Origin: Saksenaea vasiformis B4078
Lineage: Eukaryota; Mucoromycota; Mucoromycetes; Mucorales; Saksenaeaceae
Length of the DNA: 21,701 nucleotides
Direction of reading: 5' to 3'
Assembly (NCBI GenBank): GCA_000697055.1
Contig: JNDT01002274.1
Span: forward strand, 1 to 21,701
Position 1 is the stretch's first letter; each line of letters opens with the position of its first letter. The position numbers and the translations under genes were made by a program. The notes beneath the pieces were generated by a model. The model worked only from the letters and a program-made list of their open reading frames with translations, had not been told where the DNA came from and ran no database searches. Positions 1 through 11,836 of the stretch are shown one piece after another.

Positions 1-1238
1 GGAAGTGTTCAGTGCTAAATCCAACCGTATTCCATGCATTGCGCATGTAATGAACCTCGCGGTCCAAGTGATGCTCCAGGACGGTATTAATGCTGCAGCC
101 CCAAGCGACGAATCCTATGAGGTGGACGAGACCGAGGTGGACAATCGTCAAAGAAACCACCCTGGTAAGTAGTATGGGATCGAGTTAATATCTTGACATA
201 CTTACGTTTTGTTCAGGAGCAATATTGCGTCGCTTCCGCACAGGTGTCAACAAGATCCGTTCTTCGCCTCAACGGCTGGAACATTACCGTAATTGTTGCA
301 AAGCGATCCAAAAAACTGCCATGCCGACCGAAACCGATGAAAGCGAGCAACGACCGAAAGAACTTGTTCTTGACGTCAGAACTCGCTGGAATTCCACATA
401 CGCGATGATAGCTCGAGGTCTCGAAATGCGCCATAGTTACAACATGGCGTATGGTGGTATCCCAGAACTGGAGGTATATATCCTGAACGAAAGTGAATGG
501 CAAGTCCTCCAGCAGCTTCACACGGTCTTGGAGCCATTTGCCCAACTCACGAATCTCCTCTCGGGTAATGAATATCCATCCCTTTCGAGTACCATCATCA
601 GATACAACGTGCTTCTTGACCACCTAGAAGCATATCATGAAAATGATGGCTTGGTAAGAGCAAGTACCATATACAATATCAGTCTAACCAATATCTTCGA
701 ATAGAGATACCCCGAGCTATCATATGCAACGGAAATGGCACAGCAAAAGCTCCAACAATATTATGCACATACGGATGGGCCAGTCTATGCAATCGCAACC
801 ACCATGGACCCACGTGACAAATTTCGCTGGTGGAAAGATCAGGAGTGGGAAGAGGAGTGGATTGTGTTGTCGACTTCGTGCGTTACTGAAGCGTGGGAGG
901 AAGGTTTTCGGACCACACAACAATCGCTCGCTGCACAAAAACCCAGTTTCCATCTGTTTCAAATTCGGCCCCATGAGGATCAACTTACGGAATATGTAAA
1001 CGAAACGCCCGCAGATGAGAACACGGCGGTGTTGGAGTACTGGCAGAACTGCAGCCGCCAGTGGCCCCAGCTCGCAAATATGGCTCGCAAGTACTTGTCC
1101 ATTCTGGCATCATCAGCACCTTCCGAGCGTTGTTTCTTGCGAGCCAAAATTTTTATACCCTTTCAACGCAACAAGATGAAGCCGGAGACATTGCTACAGA
1201 GTGTGCTTGTTCAGTCATGGCTGAAGATTTTAGAGTAG
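1..1238 (+). CDS. hAT transposase, 5'-partial, three exons visible
   Basis: Exons by splice logic are <1-164 (frame from base 2), 217-653 and 705-1238 (TAG stop). The introns are GT-AG, 52 bp (165-216, GTAAGT...TTCAG) and 51 bp (654-704, GTAAGA...ATAG), and both junctions keep the frame. Exon 1 shows PCIAHVMNLAVQ, the hAT C-x-H-x-x-NL motif. Exon 2 has DVRTRWNSTYAMI, the conserved TRWNSTY block of the RNase H-like catalytic fold. Exon 3 ends with the hAT dimerisation domain, with YLSILASSAPSERCF followed by a conserved RN and a terminal W. No internal stop remains once the introns are removed, so this part looks intact. The N-terminal BED finger and first catalytic Asp would lie upstream of the window. 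Product: cut-and-paste transposase acting in the nucleus on its own terminal repeats. Confidence 0.92.
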
Positions 1239-1270
1239 ACTTGCCTCCTTTTTTTTCTTTTTTTTTTTTG

Positions 1271-1410
1271 ACTGTCCTTTTTTTTTTCTCACTGCCGTCC
1301 TTTTTTCACTGCCGTCCTTTTTTTACTGCCGTCTTTTTTTCACTGCCGTCTTTTTTTCACTGCCGTCTTTTTTTCACTGCCGTCTTTTTTACTACCGTCT
1401 TTTTTACTAC
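1271..1410 (+). repeat. 16-17 bp T-rich minisatellite behind the hAT stop codon
   Basis: About seven to eight imperfect copies of a unit close to CACTGCCGTCTTTTTTT follow each other, decaying on both sides into plain T-tracts (T-rich to about 1510). Copies vary mainly in T-tract length, as expected from replication slippage. It lies between the transposase stop and the subterminal region, so it is probably non-coding 3' DNA of the element. The reading frame through it is low-complexity Phe/Ser and not a protein. Confidence 0.85.
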
Positions 1411-1696
1411 CTTTTTTTTGTGCCATTCTTCTTCTTTTTTTTTTCTACTGCTCCTTTCTCTTTTTCAGTGCTGTTCTTTATTTTAGTGCCGTTCTTTTTT
1501 GTTACCATTTTGTCTTCTTACAATAAACATTGCAATTATGCTAATTAACTTGAACAATGCGACTTCTGGAATGAGTTTCACAATTATAGCGCACTCATGG
1601 CTGCCTGTCTTCTATATATTTTTGCTTAATTTGTATGCCGAGATTGCGATGATTAATAGAACTTAGAACTCAATGAATCATGTTATGATCTCGCAT

Positions 1697-1824
1697 ACGA
1701 ATAAACGAACGAATATGAATATTCTTAAAAATATTCGAATGAATACGAATATATTCTTCCTTTTGACGAGCGAATATGAATATCCTGCTAAATATTCGAA
1801 TATATTCGTTCGTGCCGATCTCTA
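1697..1824. repeat. Palindromic subterminal repeats and right terminal repeat of the hAT element
   Basis: Multiple copies of GAATAT/ATATTC and the palindromes AATATTCGAATA and CGAATATATTCG lie in both orientations, ending with the TAGAGATCGGC terminal sequence (minus strand, 1824 to 1814). Such clusters at hAT ends commonly bind transposase. The density of alternating motifs over about 125 bp is well above background. Confidence 0.7.
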
Positions 1825-1854
1825 GATGCAGGTACAGCTTTAATCTATACATAT

Positions 1855-2257
1855 GCTACTAAGTTTATTACAAATGTCATTAGTGGAGACATATTTGCTA
1901 CGTTCTTTTTTGATATAACGGCCAGCCGTTGACTTAGATACTCCGGTGACTTCAGCTGCTTGCCTTACTGTCATGTGCTCCTGAAAATAAAGTCATAAGA
2001 TTTCGCTGACCTGTGACTCTGTAACTCGCTGGTATTTCCTCTTTTTTGGAATATCTCGACATTTGCGTGTTGGAAGAGACAGGGCACCATTATTATCAGC
2101 ATCCACAGTGGCTGCATCAGCATTGATTGTTTTTTTCGACGCACTTTCCTTGGGCTTGACTTTTGGTTGCAGAAGACCCTGAATATAATTCTTCGTCACT
2201 ATCATCGGCATAGACGGCCATATAATCAACGTCAAACTTGTAGGAAGAGATGGGCAT
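1855..2257 (-). pseudogene. Broken N-terminal fragment of a helix-turn-helix (IS630/Tc1-type) transposase
   Basis: The reverse strand carries a start-like segment (MPISSYKFDVDYMAVYADDS, from 2257), then in another frame a Lys-rich linker and KRKYQRVTESQVSEIL, then an in-frame TGA (1993-1995), then MTVRQAAEVTGVSKSTAGR and YIKKERSKY. Read through the TGA, this aligns without gaps to the homeodomain-like helix-turn-helix of the intact transposase at 2688-4050 (KYTEKQIEQLFDL ... INVRTAQRYIQMYKKDPE). The copy therefore has at least one frameshift (about 2175-2200) and one nonsense codon. The catalytic DDE domain is absent: coding trace stops about 1855, some 30 bp from the hAT terminus. The N-terminus does not resemble the intact copy, so it is a different subfamily. 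The gap around the TGA could instead be a very short intron, but the ungapped alignment argues against that. Confidence 0.65.
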
Positions 2258-2351
2258 TTTCAAAATTGCGTTTGTCATGAAATCGAGTCTAGCTTAATGA
2301 ATTTAAATAATTCTGCCATCACTAACTAAGATGAGGTAATATTCAAGCCAA

Positions 2352-2560
2352 GAATTGGGACAGATTTAAGAAATGAGCTGACGTGAATTGGGACAAGTTT
2401 GTGAGATGGGACAACTCGTGAATTAGAATTGGGACAGACTAAGATGAGCTGACATGAAATGGGACAAGCTTGTGAGATGGGACAACTCGTGAATTAGAAT
2501 TGGGACAGACTAAGAAATGAGCTGACGTGAAATGGGACAAGTTTGTGATGACAGCTCGAG
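2352..2560 (+). repeat. 71-74 bp tandem repeat rich in GGGACA, upstream of the DDE_3 transposase
   Basis: Three copies start at 2352, 2426 and 2497 (the last partial) with the phrase GAATTGGGACAG. Within each unit TGGGACA recurs two to three times (for example before AAGTTTGTGA and AACTCGTGAATTA). Units differ by few substitutions and a 3-bp indel. The position just upstream of the transposase start suggests subterminal transposase-binding repeats of that element; this is inference. Confidence 0.85.
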
Positions 2561-2687
2561 GATTAAACAAATGATGATGGCCAGTTGAATATTTAAAATC
2601 GCCTCGCGTCATGATGCTTCCATTAACTCATCGAAAAAAAAAAAGACAACTTTTATCTACGAACTCGACTGCTTAGCTGATTATGCT

Positions 2688-4050
2688 ATGGAACAGCATG
2701 GAGACCATGACACTGAAATTCACATGGAAGTGGATGCCTGGACTTCTGTAAACGCCGAATGGCAGCAGATGTCTGGTGAATCAGAAATTCAACAGCTAGT
2801 GACATACGAGGTAGGCTTTTACAGCAAAACTGAAGACTTCTGACTTTTATTTCTGAAGGATTTCATGCAGGAACAAGAGCATCAGCCAGTCACCGAAACT
2901 GATGCCACGCATGAACTAGCCCAAAAGGAGAGTGCCAAGCCGCCCAGGAAGGCTAGAGGCCCCAATCGAAAGTACACTGAAAAGCAGATTGAGCAGTTGT
3001 TCGATCTTGTGATTGAACAAGGAATGGCTGCCGCTGGTATCTCTGGTATCAATGTCAGGACTGCCCAGAGATACATCCAGATGTACAAGAAAGACCCTGA
3101 GATGAGATTGCCTGCTATTGAACGGAAGAATGCAGGCGGAAAAGGCAACCAGAAGCTGTTCGATGATCACAGTGCTTTCTTGGTGCAGTTTTATGAAAGA
3201 AATCCTGCAGCTACTCTCCAGGAAGCAAGGAATGCCTTGTGTCAGCAATTTCCTGACGTTTCTGTTATGCTCTCCGGCCTCCAGAAGCATTTGGTCAAGA
3301 AATGCAGCCTCACCATGAAGAAACTAGAAAAGCTCCCTGCTGTGAGAGTCAGCGACAAGGTGATTGACTGCCGTCACGACGTAGTTATGGGCTGGCTAGC
3401 GGATGCGACTTTTAAGTTCTCGGATTGTGTCTTCATTGATGAAGCTGGGTTCAACATGCACATTAAGAGGAACTTTGGTCGCTCTGCACGAGGAAAACCT
3501 GCGAAAGCAGTAGTACCAGCTCAACGCGGTATCAGCATCACGATCTTGGGTGCCATTTCGCGTGATGGAGTGATAGACTTGACATTGAGAAAGCCAGAAG
3601 CCGTGACCAGTAGCAAGAAACGAAAGCACACAGGAAGCAAGGCAGTGGCTATCAATGGGCGCGTTGGTACAAGGTCTACGCATTATTTGCAGTTCCTTTC
3701 CAACGTGATGGATATCCTAGACAGGCATATCATGCAAGGAAAGCATTTGGTCATGGATAACTCCCCCATCCATACCCCCAGACCGATCAAGGAACTAGTC
3801 GAAGCCCGTGGCTATCGTTGTGTTTACCTCCCGCCTTATTCCCCTTTTCTTAACCCGATAGAGGAATTTTGGTCAAAGGTCAAAGCAGGCAATGACACAG
3901 TTGGTTGAACAGAAAATAATTTCTTTTTCAGGCGTGAAACGGCACGAACTGAGTGCTAGCGATCAGTTGACGCCAAGGATTGTTGCTGCATGGATTCGAC
4001 ATTCTGAATCCTTTTTCCAGCCTTGTCTGGATAAGCAGCGCGTCCTGTAA
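2688..4050 (+). CDS. Tc1/mariner-IS630-like (DDE_3) transposase, three exons, apparently intact
   Basis: Proposed exons are 2688-2810, 2859-3888 and 3932-4050 (TAA), giving 423 residues. Intron 1 is GT-AG, 48 bp. Intron 2 is 43 bp and best fits GC-AG, because only that join keeps the frame into VKRHELSASDQLTPRI and WIRHSESFF with a plausible length. Domains: homeodomain-like helix-turn-helix (about 80-118), Ala/Gly-rich linker, then DDE_3 endonuclease with D235 (FIDEAGFN), D341 (LVMDNSPIHT) and E376 (SPFLNPIEEFW), giving D34E spacing typical of the IS630/Tc1 group. No stop or frameshift is visible. The start at 2688 is the first ATG in the exon-1 frame; an ATG at 2683 is out of frame. It catalyses cut-and-paste transposition, usually into TA. 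The 2352-2560 repeats may be its subterminal binding sites. Element ends were not securely located. Confidence 0.9.
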
Positions 4051-4128
4051 CAGTCTCACGTTTTTTTTTAAATAAAAAGTAGAAAGAGTGTAGACTGTAA
4101 ATATTTCTTAGCAACGCAGATTTTCCAT

Positions 4129-4210
4129 CCTTAAGCGCAAATGCATCTGTTGTGGACGCAAAGCCTCTGGCCTTAAGCGCAAATGCGAGTGTCGTGTACG
4201 CAAAGTCTCC
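4129..4210 (+). repeat. Two-copy 42-bp tandem repeat
   Basis: CCTTAAGCGCAAATGC begins at 4129 and again at 4171, each followed by a related TGT..GT.ACGCAAAG.CTC stretch; a partial third unit precedes (around 4110-4128). It lies in non-coding DNA after the transposase stop. The minus-strand open frame over it is a by-product. Confidence 0.8.
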
Positions 4211-4354
4211 AATCTTTGGGTAATGAGCACCAAATAAAATAGAAAGTCCGCGCAAATCAAATCTTTACTAGAGCGTCAAAAAATCATTCAAGAACGCCAG
4301 TGCAACGGAAAAACCCAGTACTGTTGAAATCAGTTTTCGGTTGAGTCTTTCCTT

Positions 4355-4435
4355 CGGACAGCCATTCGGGCAGCCATTCAGTCCTTTTGGACAGCCAATT
4401 CACGTGCTATTTTGGACAGCCAATTAGCGGACATA
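4355..4435 (+). repeat. Short dispersed GGACAGCCAATT motifs
   Basis: GGACAGCCA or close variants (GGGCAGCCA) recur four times, near 4355, 4366, 4388 and 4412, twice extended to TTTTGGACAGCCAATT. They may be a decayed transposon end. CCAATTCACGT here is the inverse of ACGTGAATTGG near 2381, which would fit ends of the transposon between them, but 11 bp is weak support. Confidence 0.5.
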
Positions 4436-4534
4436 GCTAAGCTGTAGGATGCATCATCGCTTTGTACTCCGAATGAGTTTCCTAGCATACACGCGACGAA
4501 TTAAATGTATACACCATTTGGTCGATCAGTGATA

Positions 4535-5135
4535 ATGGAATTCTTTGGCAGATACTCTTACCGTATTATGTTACTGCTGTATGGTACCAGTCCCACAAAT
4601 TTTTTAGGGACAATAAAATGATGGAAATCTTTCTCGTCTTCTTTCTTCTCCCCCAAATGTTTCTCCAGAGGTAAGTGTCATTTTTTGTAAGAACCGTACA
4701 AGTAATGTATTGTTTATCATCAACACGTGCAGAAGCACAACGAAGAGCGGATGCTTTATTGTTACCGTGAATATCCGGTTTTACAAAGATAAGCATTTAT
4801 CCCATCCAGAATCTTCTGATAACATCTTTCATAGTCATATAACACTTGCGCACAAACAGGGCTATAAAAAGATCATACAAAGGCGAATCAAGACATGCTT
4901 TTCTTTGCAGCTACATATGTTGCGAACATTTTCTGATAAGTACTTTCTTATTTATGATCGTACAGCCAGCTATTTCATCGTAATTTTTTTAGATATGGAT
5001 CCGGACTGTAGGATGGCAATGAAAGGCTTCAGAAAGCTACACCCAGTTGACAAAATCGTTACTGATTTTGATTGGCTGAAATCGGCTTGGATTCTGGAAA
5101 AGCCATATATTGGCTTGTTGCCTGCCGTCCTGTAG
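4535..5135 (+). pseudogene. Unrecognised ORF, probably a frameshifted gene remnant
   Basis: An open frame runs from 4617 to the TAG at 5133-5135 without an ATG at its beginning. It has ordinary protein composition (INTCRSTTKSGCFIV, HSHITLAHKQGYKKIIQRR, TDFDWLKSAWILEKPYIGLL) rather than shadow-like content. Just upstream, a frame from ATG 4535 (MEFFGRYSYRIMLLLYGTS) reaches a stop at the A-rich run 4615-4622, exactly where the second frame opens, so a one-base loss there would join the two. Joined length would be about 200 residues. No family is recognised. A GTAAGT at 4671 could instead be a splice donor for another model. It lies between transposon debris, so a mobile-element origin is possible but not shown. 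Confidence 0.4.
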
Positions 5136-6620
5136 TCCATGTGCACGAAAGTGCACGTATCGCCGTAGATAATACGGTTTGATACTTAAGGTAAGCTAAT
5201 CCCTATAGTCTCGCTAATTTTCTAATCATTATTATGTTCGTTATTAGTCATTCATCCTTCACAAGTCATTCATCTATCAGAAAAGTCATCCCAGTCAATT
5301 CTATACTGGATACCATTTTTAGTACCATGCGTCACCGGTTAAGGGTAGGTTTTTCAAGCTTTTTATACTATTAGCTGACTTCAAAACAGTGCACCATAGG
5401 TCACCGTAGTCACGCGGTCAAAAGAAGGCTGATGATGGACGGCTTTGACTGTCCGAAGGCAAATCCTTTCGGTTGAGTCGTCAGATAATTCTCCACGATT
5501 TCGCTTTTGGCAAAATTTAAGTCGATGTACGGCACCCCGTTTGTTGGTGTTTTTCGATAATGCTGTTGTGTTTGTTCATGGACCTACGACGCTTGACACC
5601 ATTGAAAGGACGTGTGGACTTCTCAGCCTTTTTTGCTGAAAGTTATTTATCATCTGACACTCTATCAGCATAATTATAGTTTAGCAGTCTTGCACTGCTT
5701 TACATTGTGGAACCTTCTGTTTGCATAGCTCTTCATCGCGCACTTACTAGTCGAAGCTGAATAAGAATTTGCATATCAATTCCTTACTGATCGTTGACCC
5801 CTCTGAAGTCCCTTACTTCGTGACCAGGTTAACGTCTTAAGCGTTGATTCGAGATAGTGACCCTCCAAGTTATCGGATATGCGGTCATTTGTTAATGAAT
5901 TGGCAACAGAGCAATATAGTACTTAGATGAAAATTTGTATTTTATTGTAAGTTTACTAGCCAGTTCCAAGAAAGTCCCTTGATATGCGTAAGGAAACGAA
6001 AAACAAAAAAAAAGGGGGGAGAGGGTTGGGTCAAACGATCAACTTATCGGAGACCAACAAGAAGGCAGAAGAGGTAGTTGGCGGTGGGTTCTGTTACTGT
6101 GGAGGAGCGGTTAACCCAGAGGAGAAAGGCACTGGCACGGTTGGGATCCGGGCGAAAATCGCCTTCTGTATAGCGTAGTTCATCCAGCTATCGCAGCAGA
6201 CCAGTCAGCGTGAGCTATGTACAGCGCCAATGTTTTATTCGTGCTTCGGTGTTTGAGGGCGTATTTTCATCATGTTGAGGATATACGAGACTGGGTCTAA
6301 AATGACAAGCGGCGCATTCAAACGACGATCAGTCTGGAGGTAATAGAGAGCATGACGACGACTGATCTGATATTGTGGGGCACTTACGACACGGCAATGG
6401 TTTGCCATTGGACATTCAAGCAATTCACCAACAGACACATCCGCTGCGTTCTTCTCTGGTCATTGGTAGCTACACGATGGGGTCAACGCCGAAGCACGGG
6501 TGTCAAGCTTTAAGGCAGATATTCCCTTGTCCAAGAAACAGTCGAGGAAGCGATCGTTCCGAAAGATTTGTATGTGCCTTTTCAGCCATTTACAGTCAAT
6601 CGTTGATCTTGGTTCCGTCA
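5136..6620. other. Gene-poor interval with no recognised feature
   Basis: Only short open frames without family signatures occur. Small items noted: a GTGCAC...GTGCAC palindrome at 5141-5156, a short A/G-rich run near 6000-6015, and the phrase TTTCGGTTGAGTC near 5467 that also occurs near 4335. No tRNA-like fold or spliced gene could be supported on either strand. Confidence 0.5.
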
Positions 6621-6622
6621 TA

Positions 6623-6728
6623 CTCTACTTACATCAACTTGGTGCACCAATGGACGCAAAGTTTATTCGAACAACGTAAAAAGTCTTTCATGGTAAGTAA
6701 ATGGAAGATGCTTTACTTACCCGAAAGG
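6623..6728 (+). repeat. Diverged fragment of the dispersed repeat (copy A)
   Basis: ACTTACATCAACTTGG, GGACGCAAAGTTTATTC and TGGTAAGTAAATGGAAGATG appear in the same order and spacing as ACTTACATGAACTTGG, GGACGCAAAATTTATTC and GGTTAGTAAATGAAAGATG in copies B (10590-10668) and C (21171-21255). Outside this block the similarity fades, so copy A is an old fragment. All three copies share the plus orientation. Confidence 0.7.
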
Positions 6729-7353
6729 ACACTCCTGCACGTCAGCAGGAACCTGCCTCGCATCTTTCCCCGGTGAAGATGGCGAGACTGGTTGGAGCTG
6801 GTTTGTTGTTTAACCACTATGAGTCTAAACAACGGACCATAAAATATGAGAGATTCCGTATGTATAATCAACCCCAGCACGAATGTCCTCTACTTACCTT
6901 CCTACAACTTAACTAGTATTTTTGCTTCCCGTACACCGGCGCCCATACAAAGGACGGGATCCTAAGTCCAAGACTGTTACATTTTCAATATCCCGAAAAC
7001 GATTCTGATGATTGCTGGCGGACGCCCTAGTAGCACATCATCAGTGCTCCTAAACTTTTTCTCCTTGTTATTGTTATGACAATCATATGAACGCGACCAA
7101 CAGCAAGAGCGAGACAATCATATAAGTGCTCGTTGAGTGAAGAGAAGCCAACCGATAAAAGGATATGATCAAAGACTGGTTCCCTTTTATTATAGACAAA
7201 CGTATGGCTGAATTCAGGCAATGTTGTTAAGACGTTCTGGAGACGTCTAAACTATGGGGGAACACTATCCGAGACGGTGCCTGAGTAATTTGCTAAATTA
7301 AATATTCTTTAAATGAACAGTATGCTATTGCAAATATCCGTTGATCCATGCTG
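6729..7353. other. Interval downstream of YME1, no feature recognised
   Basis: No gene signature was found on either strand. The part next to 7353 should contain the 3' untranslated region and poly(A) site of the minus-strand YME1 gene. AT-rich sequence near 7290-7320 is a plausible place, but no specific signal is claimed. Confidence 0.5.
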
Positions 7354-9735
<2,382 letters not shown>

Positions 9736-10476
9736 TATGAAATTTGGGGAGATCTATAAATCAGAAGCCATCAATGGCTTGAAGAGTGGATGTAGTGGCA
9801 AACGTCAGTAAACAGCAGGCCTTGGTAAGGGTGTCACTCGCATGAACCGCATCGGAGTAACATTTGATTGGCTGAGGAAAACAACATTTTTTTTTGATTT
9901 GCCACACAACAGCGCTTCTTGAAATCCAAGCATGTCTAATCGGCATAGAGCCGAATCTATCCTGTTTGGAAGGTAAAATGGAAAATATTTAGTAGTTTCA
10001 CAACCTAAAGCGCCATCAAATAATAATAAACTATGTTCTAGTGCTGAGTCTTCAGCAGAAAGGATCTCCGAGATTCAGGCAAGTGCATCAAACGTAGTGT
10101 TAGTGGATTTTAAATGAGCGTTTGGATCAGATAAATACTATTTTACTTCCAATTCGGATAAGTTTCATGCTGAGAGGTGGTTCATTTCGTGTTAATCCAA
10201 GGAGTAGTTACGGCCTGGATTACCTGAGTTCTGCATCGTGGTGCTCCAATGATGTGTTCCTCAGCATCGTGTCGGAAGCAGTACGTAAGAATATTTCGAG
10301 GTAAAGATCGGTTCAACCCAAAATGATCAGTATTTAAGGGGACGCATGAATTCCCTTTCTTTTCTCTTCTTTTTTTTTTCCTTTGACTCCGTCTTCCACG
10401 AAAACATCTCCGGTAAGATGTCAACTCTTCGTCACGTCACTGGGAAAAAAGTCGCACCGATACTGTTTTTTGAATT
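9736..10476. other. Upstream region of YME1, no gene recognised
   Basis: This 740-bp stretch should carry the YME1 promoter, since the gene reads leftward from 9735. No clear TATA box or other motif is claimed. Open frames here are short and lack family signatures. A T-rich tract lies at about 10356-10385. Confidence 0.5.
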
Positions 10477-11046
10477 GTCTTTTACGCTACTAAATAAGCC
10501 TTGAGTCTCTGAAAAGTCAGGTTTACGATAAAGAAGAATTGAATATGCGGCCATCAGTACATCAATTTTTCGTTTGAAGATCAACCAACTTACATGAACT
10601 TGGTCTTCAGCGGACGCAAAATTTATTCAGGCAGCATAAAAAATAACACATAGTTAGTAAATGAAATAATACTTGGATGCCTTTTCACTTAAACCCCCGA
10701 AGGGGTAATCCCACCCATCGACGGGGGCCAAGGCCCGCACCTGAAGCGGTGGGGTGGCGAGAGGTTGAGAAAGACCCGATGGCATTGGAGCGGCCATTTC
10801 TGAACGGCGTGCAGAGGACTTGAAGCGATACATCCTCTGGCGAATCTATTGCGGAAAATGAGCGATACTGAGTATGCGGCGACGTTTACGTACCTTGAGT
10901 GTGGTTATAAAGCACCAACACGGCCAAGACGGTTCGGGACAGCGGTCATACAGCCTGAACGGTATACAAAAAAATGGGTGATCGTGGATAGGTAATAAAG
11001 AAGTTGACATCCGTACCGGGGATGTTTATACCAATAGAGCCAAAGA
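10477..11046 (+). repeat. Dispersed repeat copy B (~570 bp), possible solo-LTR-like unit
   Basis: Matches copy C (21060-21701) over its whole visible length: CTTTTACGCTAC at the left, GGACGCAAAATTTATTCAGG, the GC-rich block with ACCCCC...GGGG (10692-10770), GTGCAGAGGACTTGAAGCGA, TATAAAGCACCAACACGG (10906-10923), and GTTGACATCCGTACCGGGGA near the right end. Both copies keep TATAAAG (10906-10912) and, about 88 bp on, AATAAA (10994-10999), an arrangement like promoter and poly(A) signal in an LTR. No coding capacity is visible. True termini and target duplications could not be fixed; G+C-rich patches contrast with AT-rich surroundings. Confidence 0.8.
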
Positions 11047-11099
11047 AGAAGAAGAAAAAAAAAAGGAAAGGAGTGGTCCCTTTAAATATGCATCACTTT

Positions 11100-11440
11100 C
11101 CGTTATATGAGACATCCTACTTTGTGTGAGATAAAAGGAACCTAGCTTCAACACACTTTTTGCATGAGACGACGGAATCCTGTTTCAGAGACACCGTTTT
11201 ATGAGCCAAAAGAACCCGATCACTAATTCACCACTTTGCATAACACGATGGTACCCTATCATCGACACACCTTTTGTGTAAGATAAAGAACACCGTACCT
11301 TTCACACACTCTTTGCATAAAATAAAAAAAATTCGATCACTGATCGATCGTTTGCACGAGACGATGGTATCCTATCTCGAACACCAGATATCGAGCCCTA
11401 TCTTTATCACGTCATTTGCACGAGACAATGTTCCTGTCTC
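11100..11440 (+). repeat. Degenerate ~38-bp tandem array
   Basis: A motif close to TTTGCATGAGACGATGG, or TTTGTGTGAGATAAAAG, recurs with its central GA step at 11130, 11168, 11205, 11244, 11282, 11321 and 11360, that is spacings of 38, 37, 39, 38, 39 and 39 bp, with outlying copies at 11111 and 11424. Between motifs sits AACCCGATCACT or ACCCTATCATC followed by CACAC. Alternate units look more alike (GAYGATGG against GATAAAAG), hinting at a 76-bp higher-order unit. Units are diverged, so the array is old. No coding role is seen. Confidence 0.8.
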
Positions 11441-11836
11441 TGCCTTAGATAATGGAAAGCTATCAATGACACAAACGTAACATGGAAGAGTATGATACGA
11501 AAATCACGGCATTGGATAAACGTAAAAATACTACTCCAAAACGCAGAGTTTATCTGGAAGTAACGTCAAATATCTTCGAATAGACGCAAAGTTATGGGAA
11601 AAACCCGATAGTTACAGATAATCACCGAACAGCGTTTTCATCCGGTAGTTCCCAGCTTTTTATGTCGTTTTTCGGATACACCACCAAAATTCGCACAAAT
11701 ATACCAAATCGCCTTGGTACTCAGCAACTTGTTGACGATTATCTTTCGTCGGGGGAAGTGATTTTAAGACAAATATTTAACAAAAGATTTTAATGCTTTC
11801 TGCTACTAAAGCGTTGTGACATTTCCAACTGGGAAT
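11441..11836. other. Interval without recognised features
   Basis: AT-rich sequence with no long open frame, tandem repeat or RNA gene that could be supported by reading both strands. Confidence 0.5.

Larger units (their letters stand above)
1..1824 (+). mobile_element. hAT-superfamily DNA transposon, right part (left end outside window)
   Basis: The segment holds a spliced hAT transposase (ending at 1238), a T-rich 3' region with a 16-17 bp tandem repeat (about 1271-1410), and an AT-rich palindromic subterminal zone of ATATTCG/CGAATAT motifs (about 1700-1812). On the minus strand the sequence at 1814-1824 reads TAGAGATCGGC, which fits the hAT terminal consensus YARNG, so 1824 is the proposed right terminus. 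The 8 bp after it (1825-1832, GATGCAGG) would be the target-site duplication; its partner is outside the window. The dense CGAATATTCG-like motifs fit transposase-binding subterminal repeats of hAT elements; this role is inferred. Confidence 0.8.

Noticed and set aside
1061..1486. Open frame rich in Phe/Ser after the hAT gene
   Set aside because: Shifted frame of transposase exon 3 running into the T-rich minisatellite.
3956..4255. Minus-strand 99-residue frame
   Set aside because: Overlaps the transposase C-terminal exon and the 42-bp tandem repeat; its internal repeats just mirror the DNA repeat.
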